A stretch of DNA of 64,000 nucleotides, taken from the IMG/VR virus record IMGVR_UViG_3300035698_026482, positions 62,001 to 126,000 of that record; one strand, written 5' to 3'. Shown here one piece after another: positions 1 to 9,038 of this stretch. Position 1 is the first letter of the stretch. Every line of letters begins with the position of its first letter. The notes below the pieces were generated by a model, which ran no database searches, was not told where the DNA came from, and was given only the letters and a program-made list of their open reading frames with translations. Both the position numbers and the translations under genes were made by a program. The DNA comes from a virus.

Positions 1-278
1 GTAGTATACAAAGCCTGCGAAATTCTTGCAATGTCATCTGATAACTGTTGTATACGCTTTTTAACGTTGTATGGGATTCTATTCGCTAGCGGTTCGTGGC
101 CAGCATTAAGCGTATGGCTTAAATCAACTGAAATCGTATCAAGCTCACCAGCTAACGCGAGAAGCTTATTACCAATATTTTCATAACCTTCCGTTAATGA
201 CGGAACATTCCGTTCATGGACAGCTTCTGCAATCGTGCTTCTAATGATGCTACGCAATCTTTCTTTAGTAATCTTCAC
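1..278 (-). CDS. Partial gene, unknown protein with charged N-terminal helix (3' end off the window)
   Basis: A GTG start at 278-276 follows an AGGAG Shine-Dalgarno about seven bases upstream. The frame is open to base 1, so only about 92 N-terminal residues are visible. The protein begins MKITKERLRSIIRSTIAEA. This LRxII-type amphipathic N-terminus recurs in several other small proteins here, and I-A-E followed by A (residues 16-19) fits the (L/I)-x-E cleavage rule of T4-type prohead proteases. The rest is helical and polar with no recognised domain. It is the next gene after the two sheath genes, behind a hairpin terminator at 332-367, so it may have its own promoter. Function unknown; a head-targeted small protein is a guess from the N-terminus. 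Confidence 0.7.
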   Translation of the reverse strand, partial: MKITKERLRSIIRSTIAEAVHERNVPSLTEGYENIGNKLLALAGELDTISVDLSHTLNAGHEPLANRIPYNVKKRIQQLSDDIARISQALYT

Positions 279-331
279 GTTGTCTCCTAACGCCTTTTTA
301 TGTTTACCCTATGTTTCCCAATTGGGTGGGA

Positions 332-367
332 CAAAAGCCCTCACGAAGTCATGTGAGATTCGTGAGG
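332..367 (-). terminator. Rho-independent terminator after the sheath genes
   Basis: On the minus strand a 9-bp perfect stem (arms 359-367 and 339-347, CCTCACGAA / TTCGTGAGG) with an 11-base loop is followed by GC and TTTT. It starts about 10 bases after the stop codon of the first sheath gene. The U-run is short, so termination may be partial. Confidence 0.6.
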
Positions 368-376
368 ACGTGTGAC

Positions 377-3364
377 CTAGCTTAATCCGCCCTGGTTGGT
401 AATTACGAAATCGAGATCAATGAATTCTGCGACCTTCGTAGGCTTGAGGAAGATTTTTCCTCTAATCGTATTATTTTCAATGTCTGCTTGACTGGTTGTC
501 GTTGCGTCGATAATCACGCGGAATCCGTCGAGACCCTGTTGTTCTTGAACGCGTTGCAGAATTGGGTTTACCAACGCAGAGAATCGACGAAGCGTTTCTT
601 CACGATTTGGCTCGAATAGGATGCTATTTGAAACTGTGCGCACTTCACGGCGAATTTCAATAAGCAAGCGGCGAACATTGATTCGATCAAGTGAGCTTTG
701 CGCACGCTTGAGCGTCTTTTGTCCCCATGTTACAATGCCTTCCGATCCTGGAAAGCTAACGATTGGGTTAATATCAACGTCATATAGATCGTCCATATTC
801 GCACGTGAAAGCTTGACTGCTGTATCAACAGTAGTTTCAAGCACGCCACGTTTATAACCGGCAGGTGCAAACCATGGACGGGCCACGGAGTCGTTCAATG
901 ACATGGCACCAAGTGCAACAACCGAAGGTGGTACACGGGTCTCTAGACCATTGAATGGATCGATCATTACAACGTCCGGGTAGTACGCGGCTGCAAAGCT
1001 CGAATCAAGTGCGCGAGCCGAGAAAGCATTTGCTGTATTACCAACAGATTGTGGCTGATCAGCCGAGCTCGTGACAACATTGTTGAGGGAATCTCTTTCC
1101 TCAATATCCATGATTGCCAATGCATCAAATCGTGTTTCTGTCGTATTGATCAATTGATCAGTGATGATTTCATGACGCATACCTGGGATTGCAAGAAGCT
1201 TAACATCAACTTCTGTCGTATTACCCATCAGATCAAGGGCCTTAGTATATGCCTTAACAGTTGGGCCTTCGTTCTGGCCGCGGGCAACATATGTCATCTC
1301 CTCATTAACGGCCTTGTCATTCATTGCGGTGGCGTCAGTATCAAAGATATTAACACCATCATATCCGCCTTGAAGAAAGAATGAGAACTTGACAACATTC
1401 TTAACTGCTAGCGAAGCAAGGTCTGTATCTGCTACAAGCGCCCTTGTTTTATTTGCTGCGTTGCTAACAATGCCACCTGCACGTTGATAAGTCCAATCCG
1501 CAAGATACTTTGTTGATGCGAGACCGTCTGTACCTGTAACAACCTGAATGTTTTCAAGCGAAAAGAGATTGTTGTTATACCTGTCTGCGTCGATAATTCC
1601 GTTTGCGGCTGTATCTAGTGCACCCTCGTTATCGCCAACAAGGAAATTCTGCCATGACGCTTGAAAGTCAGGATAGTATTGCGTGTATGTTCCAACTGTT
1701 GGTTCACTTCGCTTGCCAAGATTTGGTTCTGCTGTCGAAATTTGTGCCTCGAAATGTACGCCCCAATAGAAATCTTTATTGGAGTCTTTCTTTTGTCCCG
1801 TTCCAACCGCAATTGTACGTCTATACGGTACTGGAGGCTCTGCGATAGCGTTCAATACACCTGATGTTGCGGCAAGCGAATCTGCATCATTTGCAGACGT
1901 TGCAAGTGGTGCAGACCCAGATAGTGAAAGGTGGCGAGGGCCGCGAAATCCAATTGGAAGCGCGGTTGCATCAATTTCCTTATCATCGACTTCACTTGTA
2001 ACCTCAACACGAATTAGGTTCGAGCGATTCTCAAAGTTACCGTCGACTCTAATCTTTTGACTAGCGACATTTTTGTCAAAGTCAAAGTAGATATTCATGT
2101 CACCAATTGCACGAGCAATATAACGAGCATCACCAGGATCAAGACTAAGTCCTGCAAATCGTTCTAGGACGATTTTGTCTTCGTCGGTATCATTCCAATC
2201 ACGAACAAGAAGGTCAAAGCGCCCATAGCGATTTGTACTAATATTGGATTTTGCAATTGACTCGATAGAAATCTTCAATCGCCTATTCGAAAACGCGCCG
2301 TCAGACAACGCATGAATCTTGAATAGATTCTTGTGACTGCCACCAAACTTTTGCGAAATAACATATGTTGAAGAAGGTGTTCGGAACCTATCTTCGAAGT
2401 TCTCGAAGCTAGGCGCAGTCGCTGATCCTACGTTGCGATCAAGCGCACCAGTTGTTAAGAATGCGACGGGTTGTGAATCACCAGCAACTGCATCTGTAAT
2501 AACGTTAGTGCCCGTAACAACTGCCCATTGTGAATGAATATCGTAGCGAGCGTATAGAAAGTGACCAGCTTCCTGTATCTTCGTTGGATCACGATTAAGA
2601 ACATTTGCAAAATAATTTGCTGCGGTCGGATCAAATGATGCTGTAATTGCGCGAGGATAGCTGGCATCAGTTCCCTTATGCCCGTTTAGCAACATAACGA
2701 ATTCTTCTTTAGCAACGCTATTATTAAGAAGAGTAACTGATCCTGTGATACCTCCGGCGAGACCTGCATTCGCAACAAGGCCAGTCGCAGGTGTCGCTTC
2801 ATTTGCTGCTGCAAGCATTGGCACAACCCCTGAAGCGGCCATGATGACACCCCTTAGTGTAGGTGTAGCAGTAGAAACTGCTTGACGCCCTGCTTCGCTA
2901 AAGATTGTCGAGCCAGCAGACTCTGACATGTAAGCGCCTAAAAAGTGCACACGTCCTAGTGGACCACCTGCATTTGCGTACGGATTACCACCAGGCGAGC
3001 CATCTGCATCTGGCAATTCAGCACCGACAACGTATCCCGCAGATGCTACGCGTCCTGCGTTGTCACCTGACGTCTCGCGTTTAAGACCCGTGCCGACGCC
3101 TAGAACACGCAGGAACGTAGCAGCCTGTGCATTTCTTAGCCATTCGGCAACCGCAATCGGTCCAAATAGACCGGCATTTCCTACGTCACCGTACTGAACC
3201 TTGAAATCATCAAGTGATGCAAATGTTAGCGGAACGAATGCTTTACCCTGTTGGGCTGTACCTACCACTCCGGCGGGTACGCCAACGGGTACTACATTTC
3301 CTGGTCCTGTAAGGTCTGACTCGGTTAGACCGACTCCTGCGCTTTTGAAGGTTAGTTGAACCAT
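377..3364 (-). CDS. gp18: Tail sheath protein A (gp18-like)
   Basis: A contractile-tail sheath subunit that polymerises around the tail tube and contracts at infection. The N-terminus has the sheath pattern GVPAGVVGTAQQGKAFVP (about residues 28-45) and an FGPIAVAEWLRN segment. The C-terminal 170 residues show the conserved sheath end: INPIVSFPG, a GQKTL motif, DRINVRRLLIEIRREV, FEPN and TKVAEFIDLDFVIT. It has 995 residues against 659 for T4 gp18, the extra length lying in the middle of the protein. Start ATG 3364 has GAGAGGAT upstream. It is 48 bases downstream of a clear paralogue (3413-6451). Sheath identity is secure; why two are encoded is not known. Confidence 0.93.
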   Translation of the reverse strand: MVQLTFKSAGVGLTESDLTGPGNVVPVGVPAGVVGTAQQGKAFVPLTFASLDDFKVQYGDVGNAGLFGPIAVAEWLRNAQAATFLRVLGVGTGLKRETSGDNAGRVASAGYVVGAELPDADGSPGGNPYANAGGPLGRVHFLGAYMSESAGSTIFSEAGRQAVSTATPTLRGVIMAASGVVPMLAAANEATPATGLVANAGLAGGITGSVTLLNNSVAKEEFVMLLNGHKGTDASYPRAITASFDPTAANYFANVLNRDPTKIQEAGHFLYARYDIHSQWAVVTGTNVITDAVAGDSQPVAFLTTGALDRNVGSATAPSFENFEDRFRTPSSTYVISQKFGGSHKNLFKIHALSDGAFSNRRLKISIESIAKSNISTNRYGRFDLLVRDWNDTDEDKIVLERFAGLSLDPGDARYIARAIGDMNIYFDFDKNVASQKIRVDGNFENRSNLIRVEVTSEVDDKEIDATALPIGFRGPRHLSLSGSAPLATSANDADSLAATSGVLNAIAEPPVPYRRTIAVGTGQKKDSNKDFYWGVHFEAQISTAEPNLGKRSEPTVGTYTQYYPDFQASWQNFLVGDNEGALDTAANGIIDADRYNNNLFSLENIQVVTGTDGLASTKYLADWTYQRAGGIVSNAANKTRALVADTDLASLAVKNVVKFSFFLQGGYDGVNIFDTDATAMNDKAVNEEMTYVARGQNEGPTVKAYTKALDLMGNTTEVDVKLLAIPGMRHEIITDQLINTTETRFDALAIMDIEERDSLNNVVTSSADQPQSVGNTANAFSARALDSSFAAAYYPDVVMIDPFNGLETRVPPSVVALGAMSLNDSVARPWFAPAGYKRGVLETTVDTAVKLSRANMDDLYDVDINPIVSFPGSEGIVTWGQKTLKRAQSSLDRINVRRLLIEIRREVRTVSNSILFEPNREETLRRFSALVNPILQRVQEQQGLDGFRVIIDATTTSQADIENNTIRGKIFLKPTKVAEFIDLDFVITNQGGLS

Positions 3365-3412
3365 CTTTTAATATCCTCTCTGTAGTCGCCTATAAACTGT
3401 CTGTACATATGC

Positions 3413-6400
3413 TTATTGTACAAACTGAACTCCTGATGGCGTTACGATGAAATCGATTGCGATAAATTCAACAGCTCTTGTTGGAATCACTATGATTTTA
3501 CCGTTCATCTTATTGGCGTCGATATCCGCCTGAGTGTTGTTGGATTCATCCATGACGACCTTGAATCCCTCAATACCTTGTTGTGCCTGTACCAATCCGA
3601 GCAAGGGTGTGACTTGCGTGACAAATTTTGCACGAGTCTCCACATTATTTTGTTCGAATACGATTCGTCGAGCAATATCCAAAATCAAACGCTTAAGTTC
3701 AAGCATTAGACGACGAACGTTAACACGATCACGAGCCGATTTTGCAAACTGCAGAGTTTTCTGGCCGAAGATTGCAATACCCTCACGTGGGAAGCGCGCA
3801 ACTGGGTTGATGCGTGCCTCATAAAGAATGTCTCTGTCGCCACTATCTAGACGAACATCCAGACCCTTGACAAATTCAAGTGCGCCTCTGTTAAATCCAG
3901 CTGGTGCAAACCATGGATATGCAACGTTGTCATTAAATGATAGTGCTGCAAGGGCCGCAACCGATGACGGAACCTTAACGCGGCGATTATTCGTCACATC
4001 ATCAATCTTCACATCTGGGAAGTATGTTGCAACGTAATTGTTATCAATTGCACGTGACGCAAAATTGTCTGTGGTCTTACGAACATCTGGTTTCGCGGCG
4101 CTGTCTTCGAACAGGCGATTTCCGCTGTCATCGTATTGAACCATATCCATCACGTACATTGCAAGGCCGTAGTCACGCGTGCGTTGTGATGCGAAGTCGG
4201 TGATGAACGAGTCTCTAATACCTGGGATTGCAAGGATATTCGTATTGACTGTCAACTCATCAGTCATGATGCGCGTTGCCGTGCGATAACTGAAGATTGC
4301 GTTATTTGTTCTTCCCGTACCTGCTGGATTAACAGCTAATGACGTTGGGATGAATCCCGTGGCCGCACCGCCGTCTGTATCGGTGGATGCTGCCTTATCA
4401 TTTAGACGATTTGCATCGCTGTCCAAGATGTTAACGCCATCGAATCCGCCTGCCATTGGTGCAGTGAACTTCGTGAAATCAACGAACCTGTTGAATTCAA
4501 CCGAGCTTGTTAGCGATACAAGCGACGCGAACGTTAATCGATTTGTAATTGTCCCATCGGTTACAGTATATGAGGTGCCGTCTGGATTACCGTTTCTGAT
4601 ATATGCCGTTTCAAGCATGTGGGCAGACGGTGAACCAGTTAGGTGACTTATCGAAGTATTTGATAGCGCCACGCGTGCTAGCGTGAACTTGTTATCGTTT
4701 TGATCATCAGCCTGTGATCCCGTAACAGTAACATCAAGTTTTTCAAGACCTTGTAACTTACTGTATGCAATTGCAAGAGCATTTTTCTCTTGTACGCTAT
4801 TCGGATTAAGCGCATTATTATTACGCTCAAGCTTGGCGCCCCAGTAAAGGCGACCATCAACCAACTCCGTTACGCCAGGTGAACCTGCGAACACAGAAGA
4901 ATCAGCTGTACCCTTAGTGACCTTGAATCTGTATGGGAGAGGAGGAACAATTGCGCCAGACAGTGCCGCAGCTGCGCCTAATCCACCACCATTAAATGCA
5001 AGGCGCTCTGTACCGCCGACCTCATCTAATCCTGTGTCATTGGTTTTCAATGCAGCAGGACCGCGGAAGCCGAACGGAAGAATTGATTCAGGAAGCAAGA
5101 GCTTGTCAATACTCGAATTGAGCACGACGCGAACAATGTTTGATTTGTTGGCGAATTTACCATCAATCAAGAGGCGTCGCTCTTGATCATCATCTGCATC
5201 GAAATCATAGCGAACCCTCTTATCACCAATCATTTTGGCAATAAAGTTGTCAGCCTTTGGATTGAGCGTTACCTCTGGGAATTGCTCAAGGATTTCTGGA
5301 TTTTGATCCGTATCACCCCAAGCACGAATTTGAACAGAGAATGTTCCCCAGCTAGACTTAGGATCATCTGATTTACGAACTTGCGCTATCGAAACCTTAA
5401 ACTTGTTATTAGCGTAAGCGCCATCGTCAAGTGACTCGAAGTAAAACAGGTTATGTTCGGTTGTGCCATATGGCTGCGAGATGAACCATGGTGTACGAGG
5501 TGTGGTGTATCTCGTATCAAAATGACCGAATGCGTCTCGGAATGACATCGCTGTGTCACCAGACGTTTGTGATGTTGCCGCCGAACCAGACGCAATTGCA
5601 ATCGCTGCAGGACCAGCAACGACAGATGCAAGTTCATCATCAACGGCAAAATCAAGATAAAGCAAATGCTTTTCTGCGCCAAATCGCTCAGGATCTGTAT
5701 TAAGGATCTTTGAGATATAGTTCGGATTATCTGGATTAAGAGATGCAGACAAGGCGCGAAGACCGCCAAAGCCGTCAGACGTATCATACGTTGCATCGGA
5801 TGATGAAATGATTAGCTTGAATGTGCCAGCTGCATCACTTGTACCCAGTGCTGCAACGTCGTCCTCAGTTTCAAGTGCTGCCACAACGGCGCTGTCACCA
5901 TCAATAATATAAATTCGAGTGTCGTCGGCTGTAAAAATAGCAGCGCGAACAAGCTTGATATCCGAACCTGATCCTAGAGACGTCCCGTAACTGTCATTGT
6001 CGGAAAACATTGGCATTCCGAGCAACTCGTTTGAGCGCAAATCATGTGTTGCCAATAGAAATTGAACGGAGCCAAGATGACCGGCGCCCAGCGTTGCAAC
6101 AGTACCTGTAACAACAAAACCAGCATTGTTGACTTGACCCGTGAGTCGCGTCTTTTCAATGTGATCAAGTGTATCATTAGCGCCTGCGCCCAATACACGC
6201 ATGTAAGTTACGGCGTTCCTATTTTTAAGGAACTCACTTACTGCATATGGGCCGGCCTTATTAGGATCTAGGTCTCCAAACTTTGTACGAAAGTCTGGAA
6301 ATGAGCCAACTGTTACTGGCACGAACGCAGGGCCCTTTTGGGCTGTACCAATAATGCCGGCAGGCGTCCCAATCGGGGCCTGTACTCTTGCGGTCAGGTC

Positions 6401-6451
6401 GATTTCGCGCTCGAAAAATCCTGGTGATCTGAAAGTAAACTCTCTTGCCAT
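3413..6451 (-). CDS. gp18: Tail sheath protein B (gp18-like paralogue)
   Basis: A second sheath protein of 1012 residues. It shares with its neighbour the N-terminal GTPAGIIGTAQKGPAFVPVT block and the C-terminal run INPVARFPREGIAIFGQKTL, DRVNVRRLMLELKR, VFEQNNVETRAKF, QQGIEGFKVVMDESNNTQADI and AVEFIAIDFIVTPSG. The middle domains differ strongly, so the duplication is old or the exposed domains evolve fast. The ATG is preceded by AAAGGAG with good spacing. It follows the gp15-like gene, matching the T4 order 13-14-15-18. It may form a mixed sheath with protein A, or the two may occupy different parts of the tail; this is inference. Confidence 0.93.
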   Translation of the reverse strand: MAREFTFRSPGFFEREIDLTARVQAPIGTPAGIIGTAQKGPAFVPVTVGSFPDFRTKFGDLDPNKAGPYAVSEFLKNRNAVTYMRVLGAGANDTLDHIEKTRLTGQVNNAGFVVTGTVATLGAGHLGSVQFLLATHDLRSNELLGMPMFSDNDSYGTSLGSGSDIKLVRAAIFTADDTRIYIIDGDSAVVAALETEDDVAALGTSDAAGTFKLIISSSDATYDTSDGFGGLRALSASLNPDNPNYISKILNTDPERFGAEKHLLYLDFAVDDELASVVAGPAAIAIASGSAATSQTSGDTAMSFRDAFGHFDTRYTTPRTPWFISQPYGTTEHNLFYFESLDDGAYANNKFKVSIAQVRKSDDPKSSWGTFSVQIRAWGDTDQNPEILEQFPEVTLNPKADNFIAKMIGDKRVRYDFDADDDQERRLLIDGKFANKSNIVRVVLNSSIDKLLLPESILPFGFRGPAALKTNDTGLDEVGGTERLAFNGGGLGAAAALSGAIVPPLPYRFKVTKGTADSSVFAGSPGVTELVDGRLYWGAKLERNNNALNPNSVQEKNALAIAYSKLQGLEKLDVTVTGSQADDQNDNKFTLARVALSNTSISHLTGSPSAHMLETAYIRNGNPDGTSYTVTDGTITNRLTFASLVSLTSSVEFNRFVDFTKFTAPMAGGFDGVNILDSDANRLNDKAASTDTDGGAATGFIPTSLAVNPAGTGRTNNAIFSYRTATRIMTDELTVNTNILAIPGIRDSFITDFASQRTRDYGLAMYVMDMVQYDDSGNRLFEDSAAKPDVRKTTDNFASRAIDNNYVATYFPDVKIDDVTNNRRVKVPSSVAALAALSFNDNVAYPWFAPAGFNRGALEFVKGLDVRLDSGDRDILYEARINPVARFPREGIAIFGQKTLQFAKSARDRVNVRRLMLELKRLILDIARRIVFEQNNVETRAKFVTQVTPLLGLVQAQQGIEGFKVVMDESNNTQADIDANKMNGKIIVIPTRAVEFIAIDFIVTPSGVQFVQ

Positions 6452-6533
6452 CTGGCGATACTCCTTTAGCTTCTCAAGGGAACTACGACATTAAATATGA
6501 GTCCTGTAACCCAAAAGCTACGATCTTGATCTT

Positions 6534-7784
6534 TCAAGGTTTCGTAATTCTCCCCAGGGTTAGTGCCTCAGTCGTTTTGCCAACCCTTTCACCCTTTTTA
6601 GAAACGCAAACAATTCGCGAAAACCTAGGGTCCCCTTCTTTGTGGGAGGCAAATGGATTAAATACGTATTGTTTTGTAACTAGGCCGTCGCCAACGCGAC
6701 CAGACTCAATTCTTCCATCAATACCAACATTTTCAACGTCACTTAATATCAAAGTCGGATCATCAGATCCGATAAGCGGCATTCGTCTTATAAATGATTC
6801 TACTAACGCGTCTGTTTCACAAACCTCAAAATCGATCTTTGGCGCTGACACGTAACTTCTTATTGAGCTTGCTTCGCCAGCGCCCATCGATGCGAGCGTC
6901 CATGCAGGAACCTTTACGGTTATTGTCGACTTGATCAATCGTTGCTGGTTAGTATAATCTTCAAAATTATCACCCGTATTCCAGGTGTCATCAAAATATG
7001 CAACGTACCAGTAGCCCTTGGTCGTTTCAATACGTGCTGACGGTATCTGACCAATTTCATACGCACTTAAAACGCGCTCGATAATTTGGTTCATTTCTTG
7101 AACATAATTTGTCCAGACAGTAATTTGGTAATTTATTGTGAAAAAATCAGGCGCTGGAATAACAATCGTCTCAACGATGTTATCGCCAATTGGGTTATCA
7201 AGCGCAGTTTGTAGTGGTTGTCCGCCCTTATCCCTACGCGATGCGACCTTGCCCTCTTTCGCCAAAGAGCCCGGCGTAGTTAAATCTTGAAGATTTTCTG
7301 ACGACGCTACATTATCTTGATTCTTTAAATTGAATCTGTTTCGTAACTGCTGATAACGGCGATCGCCCTTATGCAAGCGACGCCTAATAATAATTTCACC
7401 AGGATCAACGCCAAAAGCCAAATTAGGCTCAGAGTTTGACGTGATTTGCATTCGCTTAATTGCAATTACAGGTACAATTATAGCCCCGCGCCTATCACGA
7501 ATGGGACGACCAGATTTGGATAATGCAAACCTTTCACCACCAGCAAAAATTGTCGGTACTAACTTAATGTTATTTTGCATTTGAACCTGTAGGTTCAATG
7601 ACTTATCGAAAAAGTTAAATAACGCTTTATCAACGTCCTCAATCGTCGCCGGTGGAATATTGAAGTCATCAGGTATATTATTACCGCTATGTCCCTGCGA
7701 CACGAATGGAACACCCGTCTGTTGTTCAACAAGCGACTCACGCCTATTTGACGTGCCAATCGGTAATTTGCCATCAGTACTCAT
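6534..7784 (-). CDS. gp15: gp15-like tail completion / proximal sheath stabiliser
   Basis: A 416-residue protein in the position of T4 gene 15, between gp14 and the sheath. Sequence support: KLVPTIFAGGERFALSK (about 73-90) resembles the 'IRVPITYASKEHF' region of T4 gp15, and FFTINYQITVWTNYVQEMNQIIERVL (from about 219) resembles its 'YELSIFTRYEDDMFQIVEQIL'. T4 gp15 caps the finished tail and lets it join the head. The N-terminal 50 residues are polar and probably disordered. The protein is about 1.5 times the T4 length. It starts five bases after the gp14-like gene stops, so the two are translationally linked. Assignment rests on remembered family patterns plus synteny. Confidence 0.75.
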   Translation of the reverse strand: MSTDGKLPIGTSNRRESLVEQQTGVPFVSQGHSGNNIPDDFNIPPATIEDVDKALFNFFDKSLNLQVQMQNNIKLVPTIFAGGERFALSKSGRPIRDRRGAIIVPVIAIKRMQITSNSEPNLAFGVDPGEIIIRRRLHKGDRRYQQLRNRFNLKNQDNVASSENLQDLTTPGSLAKEGKVASRRDKGGQPLQTALDNPIGDNIVETIVIPAPDFFTINYQITVWTNYVQEMNQIIERVLSAYEIGQIPSARIETTKGYWYVAYFDDTWNTGDNFEDYTNQQRLIKSTITVKVPAWTLASMGAGEASSIRSYVSAPKIDFEVCETDALVESFIRRMPLIGSDDPTLILSDVENVGIDGRIESGRVGDGLVTKQYVFNPFASHKEGDPRFSRIVCVSKKGERVGKTTEALTLGRITKP

Positions 7785-7789
7785 TATTA

Positions 7790-8452
7790 TTACTCATCGT
7801 AAAAAGAGCTATCATCATCACGTGAACCAGCCCTTTTAGAAACTTCACGTGTGCCTTCGAGGGGTTCTTCTAAAACGCCCTTGCGAATCAAGTCACGAGT
7901 ATCGCCTGTTTCGCCTTCTTCATTTACAGCGAATCCACGCTGCTGATGAAATGTTTTTTGTGTGGCGTCTTCGTCTGAGAAGCCTTCCCATGTTGGTCCC
8001 AGAATTCTCGCTAGAAATTGATCTTGACGTGCTTGAACACAAGAAAGCTTCACACCCATCTCATATTCAATTTGCCCAAAAACTGTATCGGCGCCGACAA
8101 TGCCTGTAACTTCATAAAAGCTGTCGCCGTAACTAATAAAATCGCCCATTGCGACATTGATTTTCCTGTGAATCAAGTCTCGCGTGTGCAAATAAACTTC
8201 TAACTGTCGAATTGCGTCGTGACCGTGCACACCGGTCTGTAACTCTGATTGGTTCCATTTAACCAATGCTGCAACCTCGATTGGATGATCGAACATCTTC
8301 TGTGGTGCCTCTTGATATAAATCATGAACAAGTGTGCGTGCATAATCAATAGGATAGTAATAGACCTTTTGGCCGATTACATCTTTCATGATTTCGCGGG
8401 CTACGTCATTGAAAAAATCGAGCTCTCTCGACCCAACGAATAATCTAGGCAT
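7790..8452 (-). CDS. gp14: gp14-like neck protein
   Basis: Head-completion/neck protein of about 220 residues. I chose the ATG at 8452 (MPRLFVGSRELDFFNDVAREI). The in-frame extension to 8542 runs inside the GIY-YIG gene and reads as its shadow. DFFNDVAREIMKDVIGQKVYYYPID and the later GDFISYGDSFYEVTGIV fit the gp14 family pattern ('GxxVYYxPR', 'GDxxxxxxxxYEI'). GGAG lies 11 bases before the ATG, inside the end of the upstream endonuclease gene. Its first 8 bases overlap the endonuclease stop region (8445). It probably forms the collar ring with gp13 below the portal. The acidic C-terminus (about 190-220) looks flexible. Confidence 0.8.
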   Translation of the reverse strand: MPRLFVGSRELDFFNDVAREIMKDVIGQKVYYYPIDYARTLVHDLYQEAPQKMFDHPIEVAALVKWNQSELQTGVHGHDAIRQLEVYLHTRDLIHRKINVAMGDFISYGDSFYEVTGIVGADTVFGQIEYEMGVKLSCVQARQDQFLARILGPTWEGFSDEDATQKTFHQQRGFAVNEEGETGDTRDLIRKGVLEEPLEGTREVSKRAGSRDDDSSFYDE

Positions 8453-9011
8453 CGTCTGACCAGCTCCAAGTATGTCCGTATGCCGTCTTAGCATTACCCA
8501 TGGCAACGTTGCTAATTTTGCTACCTTGGCCGTCGACGGCATTCGCAGCGTCAGTCAAGGACATATAGGTCGATAATTCGCCTGTTTTAATATTTTTGCC
8601 AACGACGGCCTTACGACCGCGCGTAATTCCATGCATGATGGGCGCGTCGGATTTTTTTGTTTCGTCTCTTTTTCGACCCGTTCCGCCAACGTCGCCGTTG
8701 TATCCTTTTTCATGCGCATTGAATGCGTGAATATGCTTGACCTCTAAAAGGTCAAGCTCTTCATTCGTGCCTAAATGCTGTTCGACAACTTTAAAATCAA
8801 AGTTGCTAAATCCATGTTCACGCATCGCTTCATAAAGCTTAGACTTTTTGCCAGTAACAGCAGCCTTGATGTGTTCACGCCAGCGCGATCCCACAGGACG
8901 TGATGATTTACCAACATAACATTTGCCATCTAATTGGTTTTCAATGCAGTAAATGTAACCATACTGCTGCTCGATAGCAGAACTTGACACACCATTAAGT
9001 ATTGTGGCCAA
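8445..9011 (-). CDS. GIY-YIG homing endonuclease
   Basis: A free-standing mobile DNA endonuclease of 188 residues, inserted between the gp13 and gp14 genes. The GIY-YIG nuclease domain is at about 16-105: YGYIYCIEN, ten residues on KCYVGKS, the catalytic-type arginine region SRWREH (42-47), and glutamates near 84-90. The C-terminal part (about 130-188) is a NUMOD-type DNA-binding segment: VVGKNIKTGELSTYMSLTDAANAV, with GHTWSW at the end. The start appears to be TTG at 9011 with no clear Shine-Dalgarno; a GTG seven codons on is an alternative. Its stop overlaps the start of the neck gene by eight bases. Such genes copy themselves into endonuclease-free alleles; it has no expected role in the virion. 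Confidence 0.9.
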   Translation of the reverse strand: MATILNGVSSSAIEQQYGYIYCIENQLDGKCYVGKSSRPVGSRWREHIKAAVTGKKSKLYEAMREHGFSNFDFKVVEQHLGTNEELDLLEVKHIHAFNAHEKGYNGDVGGTGRKRDETKKSDAPIMHGITRGRKAVVGKNIKTGELSTYMSLTDAANAVDGQGSKISNVAMGNAKTAYGHTWSWSDDA

Positions 9012-9038
9012 TACAAGATAGTGGATTAAGAACCAACG

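Noticed and set aside
8453-8542. N-terminal extension of the gp14-like gene
   Set aside because: It lies inside the GIY-YIG gene in another frame. The ATG at 8452 gives a family-like N-terminus.
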